From JAXHNE01 sp038316995 (GTDB lineage Bacteria > Patescibacteriota > Saccharimonadia > Saccharimonadales > JAXHNE01): a stretch of DNA of 62,661 bases. The position numbers and the translations under genes are program-made. Below the pieces are notes generated by a model. That model was not told where the DNA came from and made no database searches. It saw only the letters and a list, made by a program, of their open reading frames with translations. The DNA is taken from contig JBBQAZ010000003.1 in the NCBI GenBank assembly GCA_038316995.1, positions 1-62,661 of the forward strand, in the 5' to 3' direction. Below are positions 34,259 through 42,800 of this stretch, piece by piece; the stretch's first letter is position 1; the number at the start of each line of letters is the position of its first letter.

Positions 34259-34975
34259 ATGACAGAAAAAGAGGCGCGTGAAAGAATTTTTTTAGCTGTT
34301 GATTTCACAGACTTATCTCATGCACCTCATCTTATGCAAATTGCTTCTGGGCTTGGAGGCCTTAAAATTGACACGCACCAGGATCTCCCCTTGAAATCGC
34401 TTGTTTCCATGGCGAAATCAAGAGGCGTTAACAATGTCTATATTGATGCTAAATCGAGTGATGGCCCAGATCAAATGCCGCTAACTATTGTGCGCGCAGA
34501 ACGCCAACAAGCCGATTATTTAAGCATACAGATATCTGCAGGAGCCGCAGCGGTACAAGCAGCTGTATCGGCAAACCACAATGGGCTTAACTTGGTTGGG
34601 GCGACAATCCCTTCAGATATGCCTGATAACGACTGCATTGAGAACTATGGCGAAGAACCCAAAAAAGTTGTCTCAAGACTAGCTTCAATTGCGGCACGAG
34701 AAGGGTTGAAGTTTGTAACTTGTTCTTCACGTGAGATTCCAACGTTACGTGAGTATGGACTAACAAGAAAACTGTCAGTTTTTGCAACAGGAATCAGAAT
34801 GCCTTATGAAGAAAAAAATGATCAAATTCGAGTCTCAACTCCTGCTGAAGCCATGGCATCAAGTGCAGACTATATTGTGGTTGGGCGTTCAATAACTGCA
34901 AGCGATGACCCAGAAAGAGCAACTGCGCTAATTGTTGAGAATATGATGCTGGTACAGAGTGTTGAAAAAGTGTAA
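34259..34975 (+). CDS. pyrF: Orotidine 5'-phosphate decarboxylase-like protein
   Basis: 238 residues, TIM-barrel of the OMP decarboxylase family. IFLAVDFTDL is strand 1, YIDAKSSDGPDQM matches the catalytic DxKxxD(IP) motif, and the end has GIRMPYEEKNDQIRVSTPAE and DYIVVGRSI, the phosphate-binding strands. The enzyme makes UMP in pyrimidine synthesis. The catalytic motif is slightly unusual (AKSSDGPDQ instead of LKFHDIPNT), so another member of the family is possible. The tRNA-Leu promoter lies at its 3' end. Confidence 0.75.
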   Translation: MTEKEARERIFLAVDFTDLSHAPHLMQIASGLGGLKIDTHQDLPLKSLVSMAKSRGVNNVYIDAKSSDGPDQMPLTIVRAERQQADYLSIQISAGAAAVQAAVSANHNGLNLVGATIPSDMPDNDCIENYGEEPKKVVSRLASIAAREGLKFVTCSSREIPTLREYGLTRKLSVFATGIRMPYEEKNDQIRVSTPAEAMASSADYIVVGRSITASDDPERATALIVENMMLVQSVEKV

Positions 34976-34978
34976 AAT
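34973..34978 (+). promoter_or_regulatory. -10 box of tRNA-Leu
   Basis: TAAAAT preceded by TG, overlapping the end of the pyrF-like gene, with the mature tRNA 22 nt downstream. No clear -35. Confidence 0.4.
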
Positions 34979-35000
34979 AACCATCGTTCATCACTAACAC

Positions 35001-35085
35001 GCGGATGTGGTGGAATTGGTAGACACGCCAGTCTTAGGAACTGGTGCCGCAAGGCGTGAAGGTTCAAGTCCTTTCATCCGCACCA
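35001..35085 (+). tRNA. tRNA-Leu (anticodon UAG)
   Basis: An 85-nt class II tRNA with CCA encoded. The acceptor pairs GCGGATG with CATCCGC; the anticodon stem CCAGT/ACTGG encloses the loop CTTAGGA, anticodon TAG at 35035-35037. The variable arm is long (TGCCGCAAGGCGT) and the T arm contains GGTTCAAGTCC, all features of tRNA-Leu. A strong terminator follows at once. Confidence 0.97.
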
Positions 35086-35121
35086 ATCAAAAATAGCTGG
35101 CATTCGTCAGCTATTTTTGAT
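35086..35121 (+). terminator. Intrinsic terminator of tRNA-Leu
   Basis: A perfect 14-bp stem (ATCAAAAATAGCTG with CAGCTATTTTTGAT) with an 8-nt loop; the A/T-rich base supplies T-runs on both strands. Confidence 0.85.
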
Positions 35122-35155
35122 TTATGTAGTTAGTAGATTTGAACCTTTGGGTCGA

Positions 35156-35182
35156 AAATGTTCTGTGAACATTTGAGTTTTT
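35156..35182 (+). terminator. Second hairpin with T-run behind tRNA-Leu
   Basis: AAATGTTC and GAACATTT pair around a 3-nt loop (35156-35174), followed by GAG and five T. It may be a back-up terminator or debris; the GAACATTT half occurs again at 35219-35226. Confidence 0.4.
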
Positions 35183-35232
35183 CTTGCTTGGCCGAACGAG
35201 AAATTTCATATTTCAAGAGAACATTTATAGCA

Positions 35233-35253
35233 CAAGTCCTTTCATCCGCACCA
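35233..35253 (+). repeat. 21-bp duplicate of the tRNA-Leu 3' end
   Basis: Identical to tRNA bases 35065-35085, from the T loop through the encoded CCA, lying 148 nt behind the gene and not part of another tRNA. Integrases of mobile elements typically make such copies (att sites) at tRNA 3' ends. No integrase is between the copies, so it would be the scar of an excised element or of a lost tandem tRNA. Confidence 0.8.
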
Positions 35254-35262
35254 GTTATAGCT

Positions 35263-35299
35263 AATGAGCATGATGCTCAGGCTCATTGGGGCATTTTTA
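35263..35299 (+). terminator. Hairpin and T-run behind the tRNA fragment
   Basis: AATGAGC pairs with GCTCATT (or, as an alternative, TGAGCA with TGCTCA), then GGGGCATTTTTATTT. It looks like the terminator of a lost tRNA gene. Confidence 0.45.
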
Positions 35300-35315
35300 T
35301 TTATCAGAAACATAC

Positions 35316-35321
35316 TATAAT
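35316..35321 (+). promoter_or_regulatory. -10 box of hisS
   Basis: TATAAT ending 11 nt before the ATG at 35332; GAGAGGAA lies between. An in-frame ATG at 35320 falls inside this box and is unlikely to be transcribed. Confidence 0.55.
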
Positions 35322-35331
35322 GAGAGGAAAT

Positions 35332-36639
35332 ATGAGTTTATCGACACAACCAATCAAAGGCGCTAGGGATTTTTACCCAGAAGATATGCGTGGCCGTCAG
35401 TACATTTTTAACGTCTGGACGGAAGTGTGTGAGCTTTTTGGCTACGAGGCTTACGACGCGCCGGTTTTAGAATCTACTGATTTATATCTGGAAAAAGGAA
35501 GCCAGGAAATCATAAACGAACAAACTTACACTTTTAATGACCGCGGAGATCGCAGTTTGACTATAAGAACAGAAATGACGCCGAGTGTTAGTAGGATGGT
35601 AGCAGCACGCAGACAAGAGTTAGCGTATCCGCTGCGGCTCTATTCTATCCCGCAATGTTGGCGTTATGAACGTATGCAACGTGGCCGTGGCCGTGAGTTT
35701 TTTCAACTTAATGTTGATTTATTTGGCGATGGGTCTTTGAACGCAGAAGTTGAAATGATAGAAATTGCCGACACAATCCTGAAAAAGTTTGGCGCCAAAC
35801 GTAGCATGTATCAGATTAAGTTAAACAGCAGGAAGCTAGTTGATTCATTTTTGACTTCAACTCTAGGTTTAGATAAAACCCAGGCTGAGACAATCAGGCG
35901 GTTAATTGACCGAATGCATAAAATGGCAACTCCAGCATTTACGGCACAAATTGAATCTGTCTTGACGCCTACCCAGCGTGAGCAGGGATTACTAGACAGT
36001 CTTTTGAAGTTTTTGACTGCAAAATCGCTCGATGACCTTCCGGAAATTAAAGACGCTGTGCTTTTGGAGCAGCCGATACGTGAGCTTATGAATCAACTCG
36101 ACGATTTAAAAATAACCAACGCGGTTTTTGATCCAACACTGATGCGAGGATTTGACTACTATACTGATATTGCATTTGAAGTTTTTGATACCGATCCAGA
36201 CAATAACCGTTCTATGTTTGGCGGAGGGCGCTATGACGGATTAGTTGGAATGTTTGGTGTTGACCCAATTCCAACAATCGGCTTTGGTATGGGTGATATC
36301 ACGCTTCAAAACTTTTTAGATGCACATAAGTTGACTAAAGAAATTCCATCTACAACAGAGCTATATTTGTTCTCTGTTGGTGATACGTCAAAAGGAGCAA
36401 TTAATGCTGCACGTGAACTACGCGAAATGGGCGTGAAAGTTGCGGTAGACGTGTCTGATAGAAAGCCGGCAAAGAAAATAAAAAATGCGGTTAAAGCCGG
36501 AATTCGCTATGCACTGATAATTGGAGAAGAAGAGTTAGAAAAAAATCTATTTACTCTTAAAGACTTAAAAGCTGGAACAGAAGAAAAACACGGATTGCAG
36601 CGAATTGTAAGCATAGTTGAAGACTATCGTGAAAATTAA
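35332..36639 (+). CDS. hisS: Histidyl-tRNA synthetase
   Basis: 435 residues, class II synthetase. PIKGARDFYPEDMRGRQY at the start, motif 2 in QCWRYERMQRGRGREFFQLN, motif 3 in GGRYDGLVGMFG, and the histidine-binding TLMRGFDYYTDIAFEV. The C-terminal anticodon domain follows about residue 335. The open frame extends upstream to 35158 but that part overlaps the tRNA fragment and terminators. The end overlaps the next gene by 11 nt. Confidence 0.95.
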   Translation: MSLSTQPIKGARDFYPEDMRGRQYIFNVWTEVCELFGYEAYDAPVLESTDLYLEKGSQEIINEQTYTFNDRGDRSLTIRTEMTPSVSRMVAARRQELAYPLRLYSIPQCWRYERMQRGRGREFFQLNVDLFGDGSLNAEVEMIEIADTILKKFGAKRSMYQIKLNSRKLVDSFLTSTLGLDKTQAETIRRLIDRMHKMATPAFTAQIESVLTPTQREQGLLDSLLKFLTAKSLDDLPEIKDAVLLEQPIRELMNQLDDLKITNAVFDPTLMRGFDYYTDIAFEVFDTDPDNNRSMFGGGRYDGLVGMFGVDPIPTIGFGMGDITLQNFLDAHKLTKEIPSTTELYLFSVGDTSKGAINAARELREMGVKVAVDVSDRKPAKKIKNAVKAGIRYALIIGEEELEKNLFTLKDLKAGTEEKHGLQRIVSIVEDYREN

Positions 36640-37129
36640 CTTCCATCCAGAGTACGACAATCCATCGTTCATTGACGCTGCAAAAGAATATTCTGATATC
36701 TGGAAGTCTGAAGGTGAAATGATAGTTTCCATGCTTGAACAAATATCGCAACTACGGTTCATAGAAAAAAGTATCAATGCACTAGTTTTTGAGGGGACTA
36801 GTTATTCGCACCCACTTCAATTGCGAGCGAGCAACTTAAGACAAGCAAAGAAAGCGACCTTAGTTCATGAGCTATCTCATAGAATTTGTTTTGGTAATAA
36901 GGTTGGCTTAATTGATAGAAGCGAAGACAGAAAACTAGGCGCACATAAAGTAATATTCTTAATTCTTTACGATGCACTAGATGCGCTATATGGCGAAGAG
37001 TTTGCAATACAGAACGTCGAAGATGAACGAAAATATGGGGATGCATATCAGAAGGCTTGGGACTTCGCCTTGTGTATGAACAAAAAAGAACGTGCAAATA
37101 CATTTGCATCACTACTAGTAAAAGGCTAG
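36629..37129 (+). CDS. Small cytosolic protein with HExxH motif
   Basis: 166 residues, no signal peptide. The centre reads ATLVHELSHRICFG, an HELSH zincin-type motif (about residue 77), within a helical protein. It may be a small metalloprotease or a toxin/ImmA-like peptidase, but no DNA-binding partner is next to it. GTG at 36629 inside the hisS end is preferred because of coupling; an in-frame TTG lies 12 nt earlier. Function is not assigned. Confidence 0.65.
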   Translation: MKINFHPEYDNPSFIDAAKEYSDIWKSEGEMIVSMLEQISQLRFIEKSINALVFEGTSYSHPLQLRASNLRQAKKATLVHELSHRICFGNKVGLIDRSEDRKLGAHKVIFLILYDALDALYGEEFAIQNVEDERKYGDAYQKAWDFALCMNKKERANTFASLLVKG

Positions 37130-37135
37130 TCAATC

Positions 37136-37144
37136 TGTTAAAGT
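37136..37144 (+). promoter_or_regulatory. Extended -10 of tig
   Basis: TGT-TAAAGT ends 9 nt before the ATG at 37153; predicted leader of 0-2 nt. The same TGTTAAAGT occurs ahead of rpsL. Confidence 0.5.
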
Positions 37145-37152
37145 AGCACTCT

Positions 37153-38433
37153 ATGCAAGTAAAAATCACCAATCAATCCAGTACTGAAGCTACCGTGAGC
37201 ATCATCGCAAAGCAAGAAGAGCTCACGCCAATTAAAGAATCTGTAGTTAAGGCACTCGGCGCTCGGGTAAAGATTCAAGGATTCCGTGAAGGCAAAGCCC
37301 CGATAAATCTAATTGAAAAGAATCTTGATGGACAGCAGTTACAACAAACGTTCCTAGAAGAAGCGATTAATCAAATGTACCCTCAGGCAATAAAGCAGCA
37401 AAAACTACGCCCAGTTAGTAATCCAGAAATTCAAGTGAAAAAGTTTGTTCCGTTCACGGCATTAGAATTTGAAGCAAAGATTCCAATTGTACAGGAAGTA
37501 AAACTGCCTAACTACAAGACCATGAAACTTAAAAAAGTAGACGAAAAAGTAACAGCAGATGATGTCAAAAGCGTAATTGAAAATCTGCGTGAACGACTAG
37601 CAGACTCCAAAGATGTTGATCGTGCCGCCAAAGATGGAGACAAAGTGTTTATTGATTTTGTTGGAAAAGACAGCAAAGGTGAACTAGTTAAAGGTGCTGA
37701 TGGAAAAGATTACCCACTTGCACTTGGCAGCAAGACTTTTATTCCAGGCTTTGAAGAAAAGCTTGTTGGAGCAAAAGCCGGTGACAAGAAAGCTTTTGAC
37801 CTAACATTTCCAAAAGACTACGGAATGAAAGCACTTGCCGGCGCGAAAGTAACTTTTGATGTTGACGTTATTAAAGTACAAGAAGTCTCTAAACCTAAAG
37901 CAGATGATGAGATGGCCAAGAAAGCTGGACCATTTGAAACCTTAGTTCAACTTAAAGAAGACATCAAGAAGCAATTACAAAATGAAAAAGATCAGCAAGC
38001 TGGCCTAAAGTATGAGTCAGAGCTTGTTAAAAAGATCACAGATAAAAGCCAAGTAGAAATACCTCAGGTTTTGATTGACGATACGACAAACAGACTTATT
38101 GACGAACACAAGCAGAACCTTACCTACCGCGGACAAACCTACCAAGAGTTTCTAGATGCAGAAGGTCAGACGGAAGAAGAGTATCGAAAGACTTTGGCAC
38201 CGATTGCAGAGGAGCGCGTAAAAGCTAGCTTGGTGCTCAGTGAAGTTGCAGAAAAAGAAAACCTAGAAGTAACACCAGAAGAATTAGAAATTCGTATACA
38301 GACACTAAAAGGACAATATTCTGATCCACAAATGCAGGCAGATTTAGACAAACCAGAAATGCGTAGAGATATAGCAATGAGAATGTTAAGCGAAAAGACG
38401 GTGGCAAAGCTCGCGGAATACGCCCAGAAATAG
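37153..38433 (+). CDS. tig: Trigger factor
   Basis: 426 residues. The ribosome-binding domain has the tail-loop signature VKIQGFREGKAPINLI (about 36-51); the FKBP-type prolyl isomerase domain spans about 155-245 (DGDKVFIDFVG, SKTFIPGFEEKLVG); the rest is the helical chaperone body. It binds nascent chains at the tunnel exit. The next gene starts one base after the stop, and clpP follows, a common tig-clpP neighbourhood. Confidence 0.95.
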   Translation: MQVKITNQSSTEATVSIIAKQEELTPIKESVVKALGARVKIQGFREGKAPINLIEKNLDGQQLQQTFLEEAINQMYPQAIKQQKLRPVSNPEIQVKKFVPFTALEFEAKIPIVQEVKLPNYKTMKLKKVDEKVTADDVKSVIENLRERLADSKDVDRAAKDGDKVFIDFVGKDSKGELVKGADGKDYPLALGSKTFIPGFEEKLVGAKAGDKKAFDLTFPKDYGMKALAGAKVTFDVDVIKVQEVSKPKADDEMAKKAGPFETLVQLKEDIKKQLQNEKDQQAGLKYESELVKKITDKSQVEIPQVLIDDTTNRLIDEHKQNLTYRGQTYQEFLDAEGQTEEEYRKTLAPIAEERVKASLVLSEVAEKENLEVTPEELEIRIQTLKGQYSDPQMQADLDKPEMRRDIAMRMLSEKTVAKLAEYAQK

Positions 38434-38434
38434 C

Positions 38435-39004
38435 ATGTCTATCCCAGAGGATGCATGGCCAATATTTGCTGATCTAGAAAATTTATATCAAAAGCAAAGC
38501 AATAAAGACGCATTTTCAAAAAAAATTAAATCAGTTGGACTTTTTAGCTTCGGTAGCACTGCTAGCGCATTGCTAGTAAAAATTAATGCTCAAAATTTTG
38601 AAGAGGATCATTCATATCTTGGTAATGTGATCGACGAGTATGATAAATATTTTGTACAAGGTGCATCAATCACTGGACTTGGGAGCTTAGTTGTAGGAGC
38701 GGGCATTACCATCCACCGTGGATGGCAGAAACTTAATGAGCCTATAGTTGGCACTGCTAACGTTGATACCGCAGACGCAATTCCATCAAGGTTTAGTAAG
38801 GCAAGACGAATGAGTAGACAAATTATGCTCAATGTAGTAAAAACTCAGACTTTTATGAACCAGCACATATATGAACAACCGATTGACGAAACTGTACGAA
38901 TTACTGAAGTTGAAATAACTGACATTCTAACTAAATCACAGAACCTTGAAGAATATTACCGGATCGACCGAGACGGCTTTGACGATACAAACATTAACAA
39001 TTAG
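38435..39004 (+). CDS. Unidentified protein between tig and clpP
   Basis: 189 residues. Two stretches are apolar (about 30-45, GLFSFGSTASALLV, and about 78-93, SITGLGSLVVGAGITI) and may form a membrane hairpin; the C-terminus is polar and acidic. It begins one base after the tig stop, so it is coupled to it. It occupies the place where clpP would follow directly in other bacteria. No family recognised. Confidence 0.65.
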   Translation: MSIPEDAWPIFADLENLYQKQSNKDAFSKKIKSVGLFSFGSTASALLVKINAQNFEEDHSYLGNVIDEYDKYFVQGASITGLGSLVVGAGITIHRGWQKLNEPIVGTANVDTADAIPSRFSKARRMSRQIMLNVVKTQTFMNQHIYEQPIDETVRITEVEITDILTKSQNLEEYYRIDRDGFDDTNINN

Positions 39005-39027
39005 CACTCTCGCTTGACGAGTGCTAA
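39001..39027 (+). promoter_or_regulatory. CIRCE operator of clpP
   Basis: TTAGCACTC, nine bases, GAGTGCTAA: a perfect HrcA operator. It covers the -35 box of the clpP promoter and overlaps the stop of the upstream gene. Confidence 0.95.
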
Positions 39028-39042
39028 TATGCGATTTATACT
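39014..39042 (+). promoter_or_regulatory. Promoter of clpP
   Basis: TTGACG, 17-nt spacer, TATACT (39037-39042). Predicted start at about 39049; leader of about 23 nt with a GAGGAAAA ribosome site. Confidence 0.85.
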
Positions 39043-39071
39043 TGATTGTACATAAGCGAGGAAAATACCAT

Positions 39072-39668
39072 ATGAGCACCCTAATTCCAACCGTCATAGA
39101 ACAAGAAGGCCGCAATGAACGAGCCTATGATATATATTCACGGCTTTTGAAAGACCGCATTATTTTCTTAGGTGACGGAGTAAACGAGCATACTGCAAAT
39201 CTTGTTGTTGCCCAGCTATTATTTTTGGACAACCAAGCACCCGACAAAGATATATACCTGTACATTAACAGTCCTGGTGGAAGTGTTTACGATGCCATGG
39301 CAATTTATGACACTATGAACTTTGTTAAGAGCGATGTTGCAACAGTAGGTATTGGAATTCAGGCCTCTGCGGCGGCATTTTTGCTAAGCAGTGGCACAAA
39401 AGGCAAACGATCCATTCTGCCACACGCAACAGTGATGGTGCACCAACCATCGAGTGGAACTCGTGGGAAAATCACCGATCAAGAAATTGATCTGCGTGAG
39501 TCACTGCGTGTTAAAAAGATGCTAGAAGAAATCATGGCTAAAAACACCGGCCAGAAACCTGCTCGAATCCATGATGACATGGAACGCGACAAGTGGATGA
39601 CAGCCGAAGAATCCGTAAAATACGGAATAGCCGACCAAGTCATAAAATCCCTCCCGAAGAAGAAATAA
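39072..39668 (+). CDS. clpP: ATP-dependent Clp protease proteolytic subunit
   Basis: 198 residues. Serine protease with the nucleophile in GIQASAAAFLLSSG, the His in ATVMVHQPSSG and the Asp in the later DRD/DK region. YLYINSPGGSVYDAMAIYDT is the oxyanion region. It forms the chamber fed by ClpC. An in-frame GTG at 39021 lies inside the CIRCE/promoter region and cannot be the start; the ATG at 39072 has a ribosome site. Confidence 0.96.
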   Translation: MSTLIPTVIEQEGRNERAYDIYSRLLKDRIIFLGDGVNEHTANLVVAQLLFLDNQAPDKDIYLYINSPGGSVYDAMAIYDTMNFVKSDVATVGIGIQASAAAFLLSSGTKGKRSILPHATVMVHQPSSGTRGKITDQEIDLRESLRVKKMLEEIMAKNTGQKPARIHDDMERDKWMTAEESVKYGIADQVIKSLPKKK

Positions 39669-39678
39669 ATATAGAGAC

Positions 39679-39706
39679 TTGACTCTTGGCTAGAACTGCG
39701 TAGAAT
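39679..39706 (+). promoter_or_regulatory. Promoter of rpoBC
   Basis: TTGACT, 16-nt spacer, TAGAAT. Predicted start at about 39713, giving a leader of about 148 nt. rpoB here is not preceded by rplJ-rplL. Confidence 0.7.
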
Positions 39707-39735
39707 GGTTTAGTAAGAAGTAGTGTACTTAGGGT

Positions 39736-39762
39736 ATATTCCTTGATGATCAGAAGGAATAT
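39736..39762 (+). promoter_or_regulatory. Hairpin in the rpoB leader
   Basis: ATATTCCTT and AAGGAATAT form a perfect 9-bp stem with a 9-nt loop. There is no T-run, so it is not a simple terminator. Role unknown; it may be a protein-binding or processing site. Confidence 0.45.
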
Positions 39763-39860
39763 CGAACACCTCTAATGTAGTTTTCTTCAGGCAATTGGCG
39801 TAATATGCCTCTTCAAAACTCTAAAAATCACCAATTATTAAATATGGGGACTATATATTT

Positions 39861-42800
39861 ATGGCAAAAAGCTCAAATAAGAGTGCTGCGTTGCGCACGT
39901 ACTTTTCAGAAGTCGATGATGTGCTCGACCTACCAAACCTGGTAGATCATCAAAACCGATCGTTTCAATGGTTCGTAGAGGAAGGTCTTGGCGAATTACT
40001 TGCCGAAATCAGCCCAATCGACGATTACACAGGAACAAAATTATCAATACGTTTTAAAGATTATCGCTTTGAAGACCCAAAACTAAGCGAAGCTGATGCC
40101 CGCGAAAACAATGTAAGTTACGACGCACCTCTTAAAGCGACCGTAGAACTTACAAACAAAATTACTGGTGAAATTAAAGAACAAGAAATCTATCTTGGTG
40201 ATTATCCGTGGATGACAGAGCGTGGAACTTTTGTGATTAACGGCGCAGAACGTGTCGTAGTGTCGCAGCTTATTCGTTCTGCTGGTGTCTTCTTTCTTAG
40301 CGACAACAGCACAGGCGAAGCATTATATGGTGCAAAGGTTATACCAGGCCGTGGTGCATGGCTTGAGTTTGAAACCGCAGCCAACGGTGCAGTATTTGTA
40401 AAGATTGACCGTAAGCGAAAAATTCCAATTACAACACTTCTACGTGCGCTTGGAATGAGTGATGCTCAGATGAAAGATGCGTTTAAGCATGTTGATCAGG
40501 GAGAGCACAACTACGTTGATGCAACGCTAGCAAAAGATACAGCCAAAGGAGTAAACGAGTCACTTATTGAAGTTTACCGCCGGCTTCGCCCAGGAGATCT
40601 TGCGACTGTTGATAACGCTCGTGGACTTATTGAAAATATGTTCTACAACTTCAAGCGTTTTGATTTTAGCCGTGTTGGGCGATACAAGATTAACAAGCGT
40701 TTGAATCTTGACGTTCCAAATACGATTGAAAACCGTATTATGCGTATTGATGACCTGGTTGCAATTATTGCTGAGGTTATTCGTCTTAATAATACAAAAG
40801 AACCAGCAGATGATATTGATTCACTTGCGAACCGCCGAGTTAAATTGGTCGGTGAGCTTGTGCAACGCCAGTTCCGTATTGGACTTCTGCGCATGGAACG
40901 CAACACTAAAGACCGCATGAGTATGAGCGAAATTGAAACGGTCACCCCAGGCCAATTAATTAATGCTCGTCCAATTGTGGCTGCTGTACGTGAATTCTTT
41001 GCCAGTTCACAACTTTCGCAGTTCATGGACCAGATTAACCCACTTAGTGAACTTGCTCACAAGCGACGACTTAGCTCAATGGGCCCTGGTGGACTTTCTC
41101 GTGAGCGTGCTGGATTTGAAGTCCGCGACGCACACGCAACACACTATGGACGTATTTGTACCGTGGAAACACCAGAAGGTGCAAACATCGGACTTGTACT
41201 TAACCTTGCAAGTTATGCGCGAATAAACGATTACGGATTTATCGAAACTCCTTATAGAAAAGTAATTAACGCTGTAACTGCAAAAGAGGCAGAAGGTCAC
41301 ATTGCAAGTCACAATCTAGAAGATGAAAACGGCAAGGTCATCGTTAAAAAAGGCGAAAAGATTTCGACTGCTGACGCAAAGAAGCTAGCAGCTGTCAAAA
41401 ATCAAAAAACTTGGCCAGTAAGGGCTAAACTTACCGATGAAGTTATCTATATGGATGCTGCTGAAGAAGAAAAAGCAGTTATTGCTGCCGCTTCTGAAGA
41501 AGTCGATAAAGACGGTTATTTTGTAGCAGAACGTGTTAGTGCTCGTGCGCATTTGGCTTCCGAGGAAGTTGATTGTAACGACGTAACTCACGCAGACGCA
41601 TCTAGGCGCCAAATTATTGGTTCCAGTGCTGGACTTATCCCGTTCATTGAAAAGAACTACGTTTACCGAAGTTTGATGGGAAGTAACCAGCAAAGACAGG
41701 CTGTTCCACTCATTAGCCCTGAATCACCAATTGTTGGTACTGGAATGGAAACAACTGTTGCTGAAAATAGCGGTCAGTTGATACTTGCAGAAGAAAAAGG
41801 TGAAGTTGTATCAGCTAGCGCTAGTGAAGTAAAAATAGCTTACGGAAAGAATATTCGAACCTACCGACCCCTACACTTTGTTCGTAGTAACGAAGGTTCA
41901 TGCATTAACCAAAAAGTTGTTGTCGAAACAGGCGACAAACTGAACAAGGGCGATGTCATCATTGAAGGAATGTCGGTTGCAGATGGTGAATTAGCACTTG
42001 GGAAAGACTTGCTTGTAGCATTTATGCCATGGGCGGGATACAACTTTGAAGATGCGATTATAATTTCACGCCGATTAGTCCAGGACGACACGCTAACAAG
42101 TGTGCATATAGTTGACTATATGGTTGAAGTTCGTGAAACCAAGCTAGGTCCTGAAATTGTTACCCGCGACATTCCAAACGTGTCAGAAGACGCTTTGCGT
42201 CATCTTGATGACGACGGAATTGTTCGAGTTGGTGCAGAAGTGCATCCTGGCGATATTTTGGTAGGTAAAATTACTCCAAAAGGTGAACAAGAACTGAGCA
42301 GCGAAGAAAGATTGCTCCGAGCAATTTTTGGTGAAAAAGCTAAAGAAGTTCGCGATACGTCACAGAGAATGAGTAATGGTAAGCATGGTAAGGTAGTGGG
42401 CGTAAAAGTCTTTAGCCGGGCAAATGGTCATGAGCTAAAAGCTGGTGTCATTATGCAAATACAGTGTTTCGTTGCGCAAATGCGAAAAATATCTGTTGGA
42501 GACAAACTTGGTGGTCGTCACGGTAACAAGGGTGTTATTGCCCGTGTTCTTCCAGTCGAAGATATGCCATTTACTGAAGATGGAACGCCAATTGACATTA
42601 TCTTGAACCCACTAGGCGTGCCTTCTCGCATGAACATTGGACAGCTTTACGAAACTCACCTTGCAATGGCAGCACGATCACTTGGAATGAAGGTTGCGAC
42701 GCCGTCATTTAACGGTGTAAAAGAGGAAAAGATCAAAGAACTACTTAAAGAGGCTGGGCTTCCACAAGATGGAAAACAGCAACTTTACGATGGACGAAAC

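Noticed and set aside
35158..35331. N-terminal extension of HisS from the long open frame
   Set aside because: It covers the tRNA 3' copy, hairpins and the -10 box; the HisS family start lies at 35332 with a ribosome site.
39021..39071. Upstream GTG start for clpP
   Set aside because: It lies inside the CIRCE operator and promoter, upstream of the likely transcript start.
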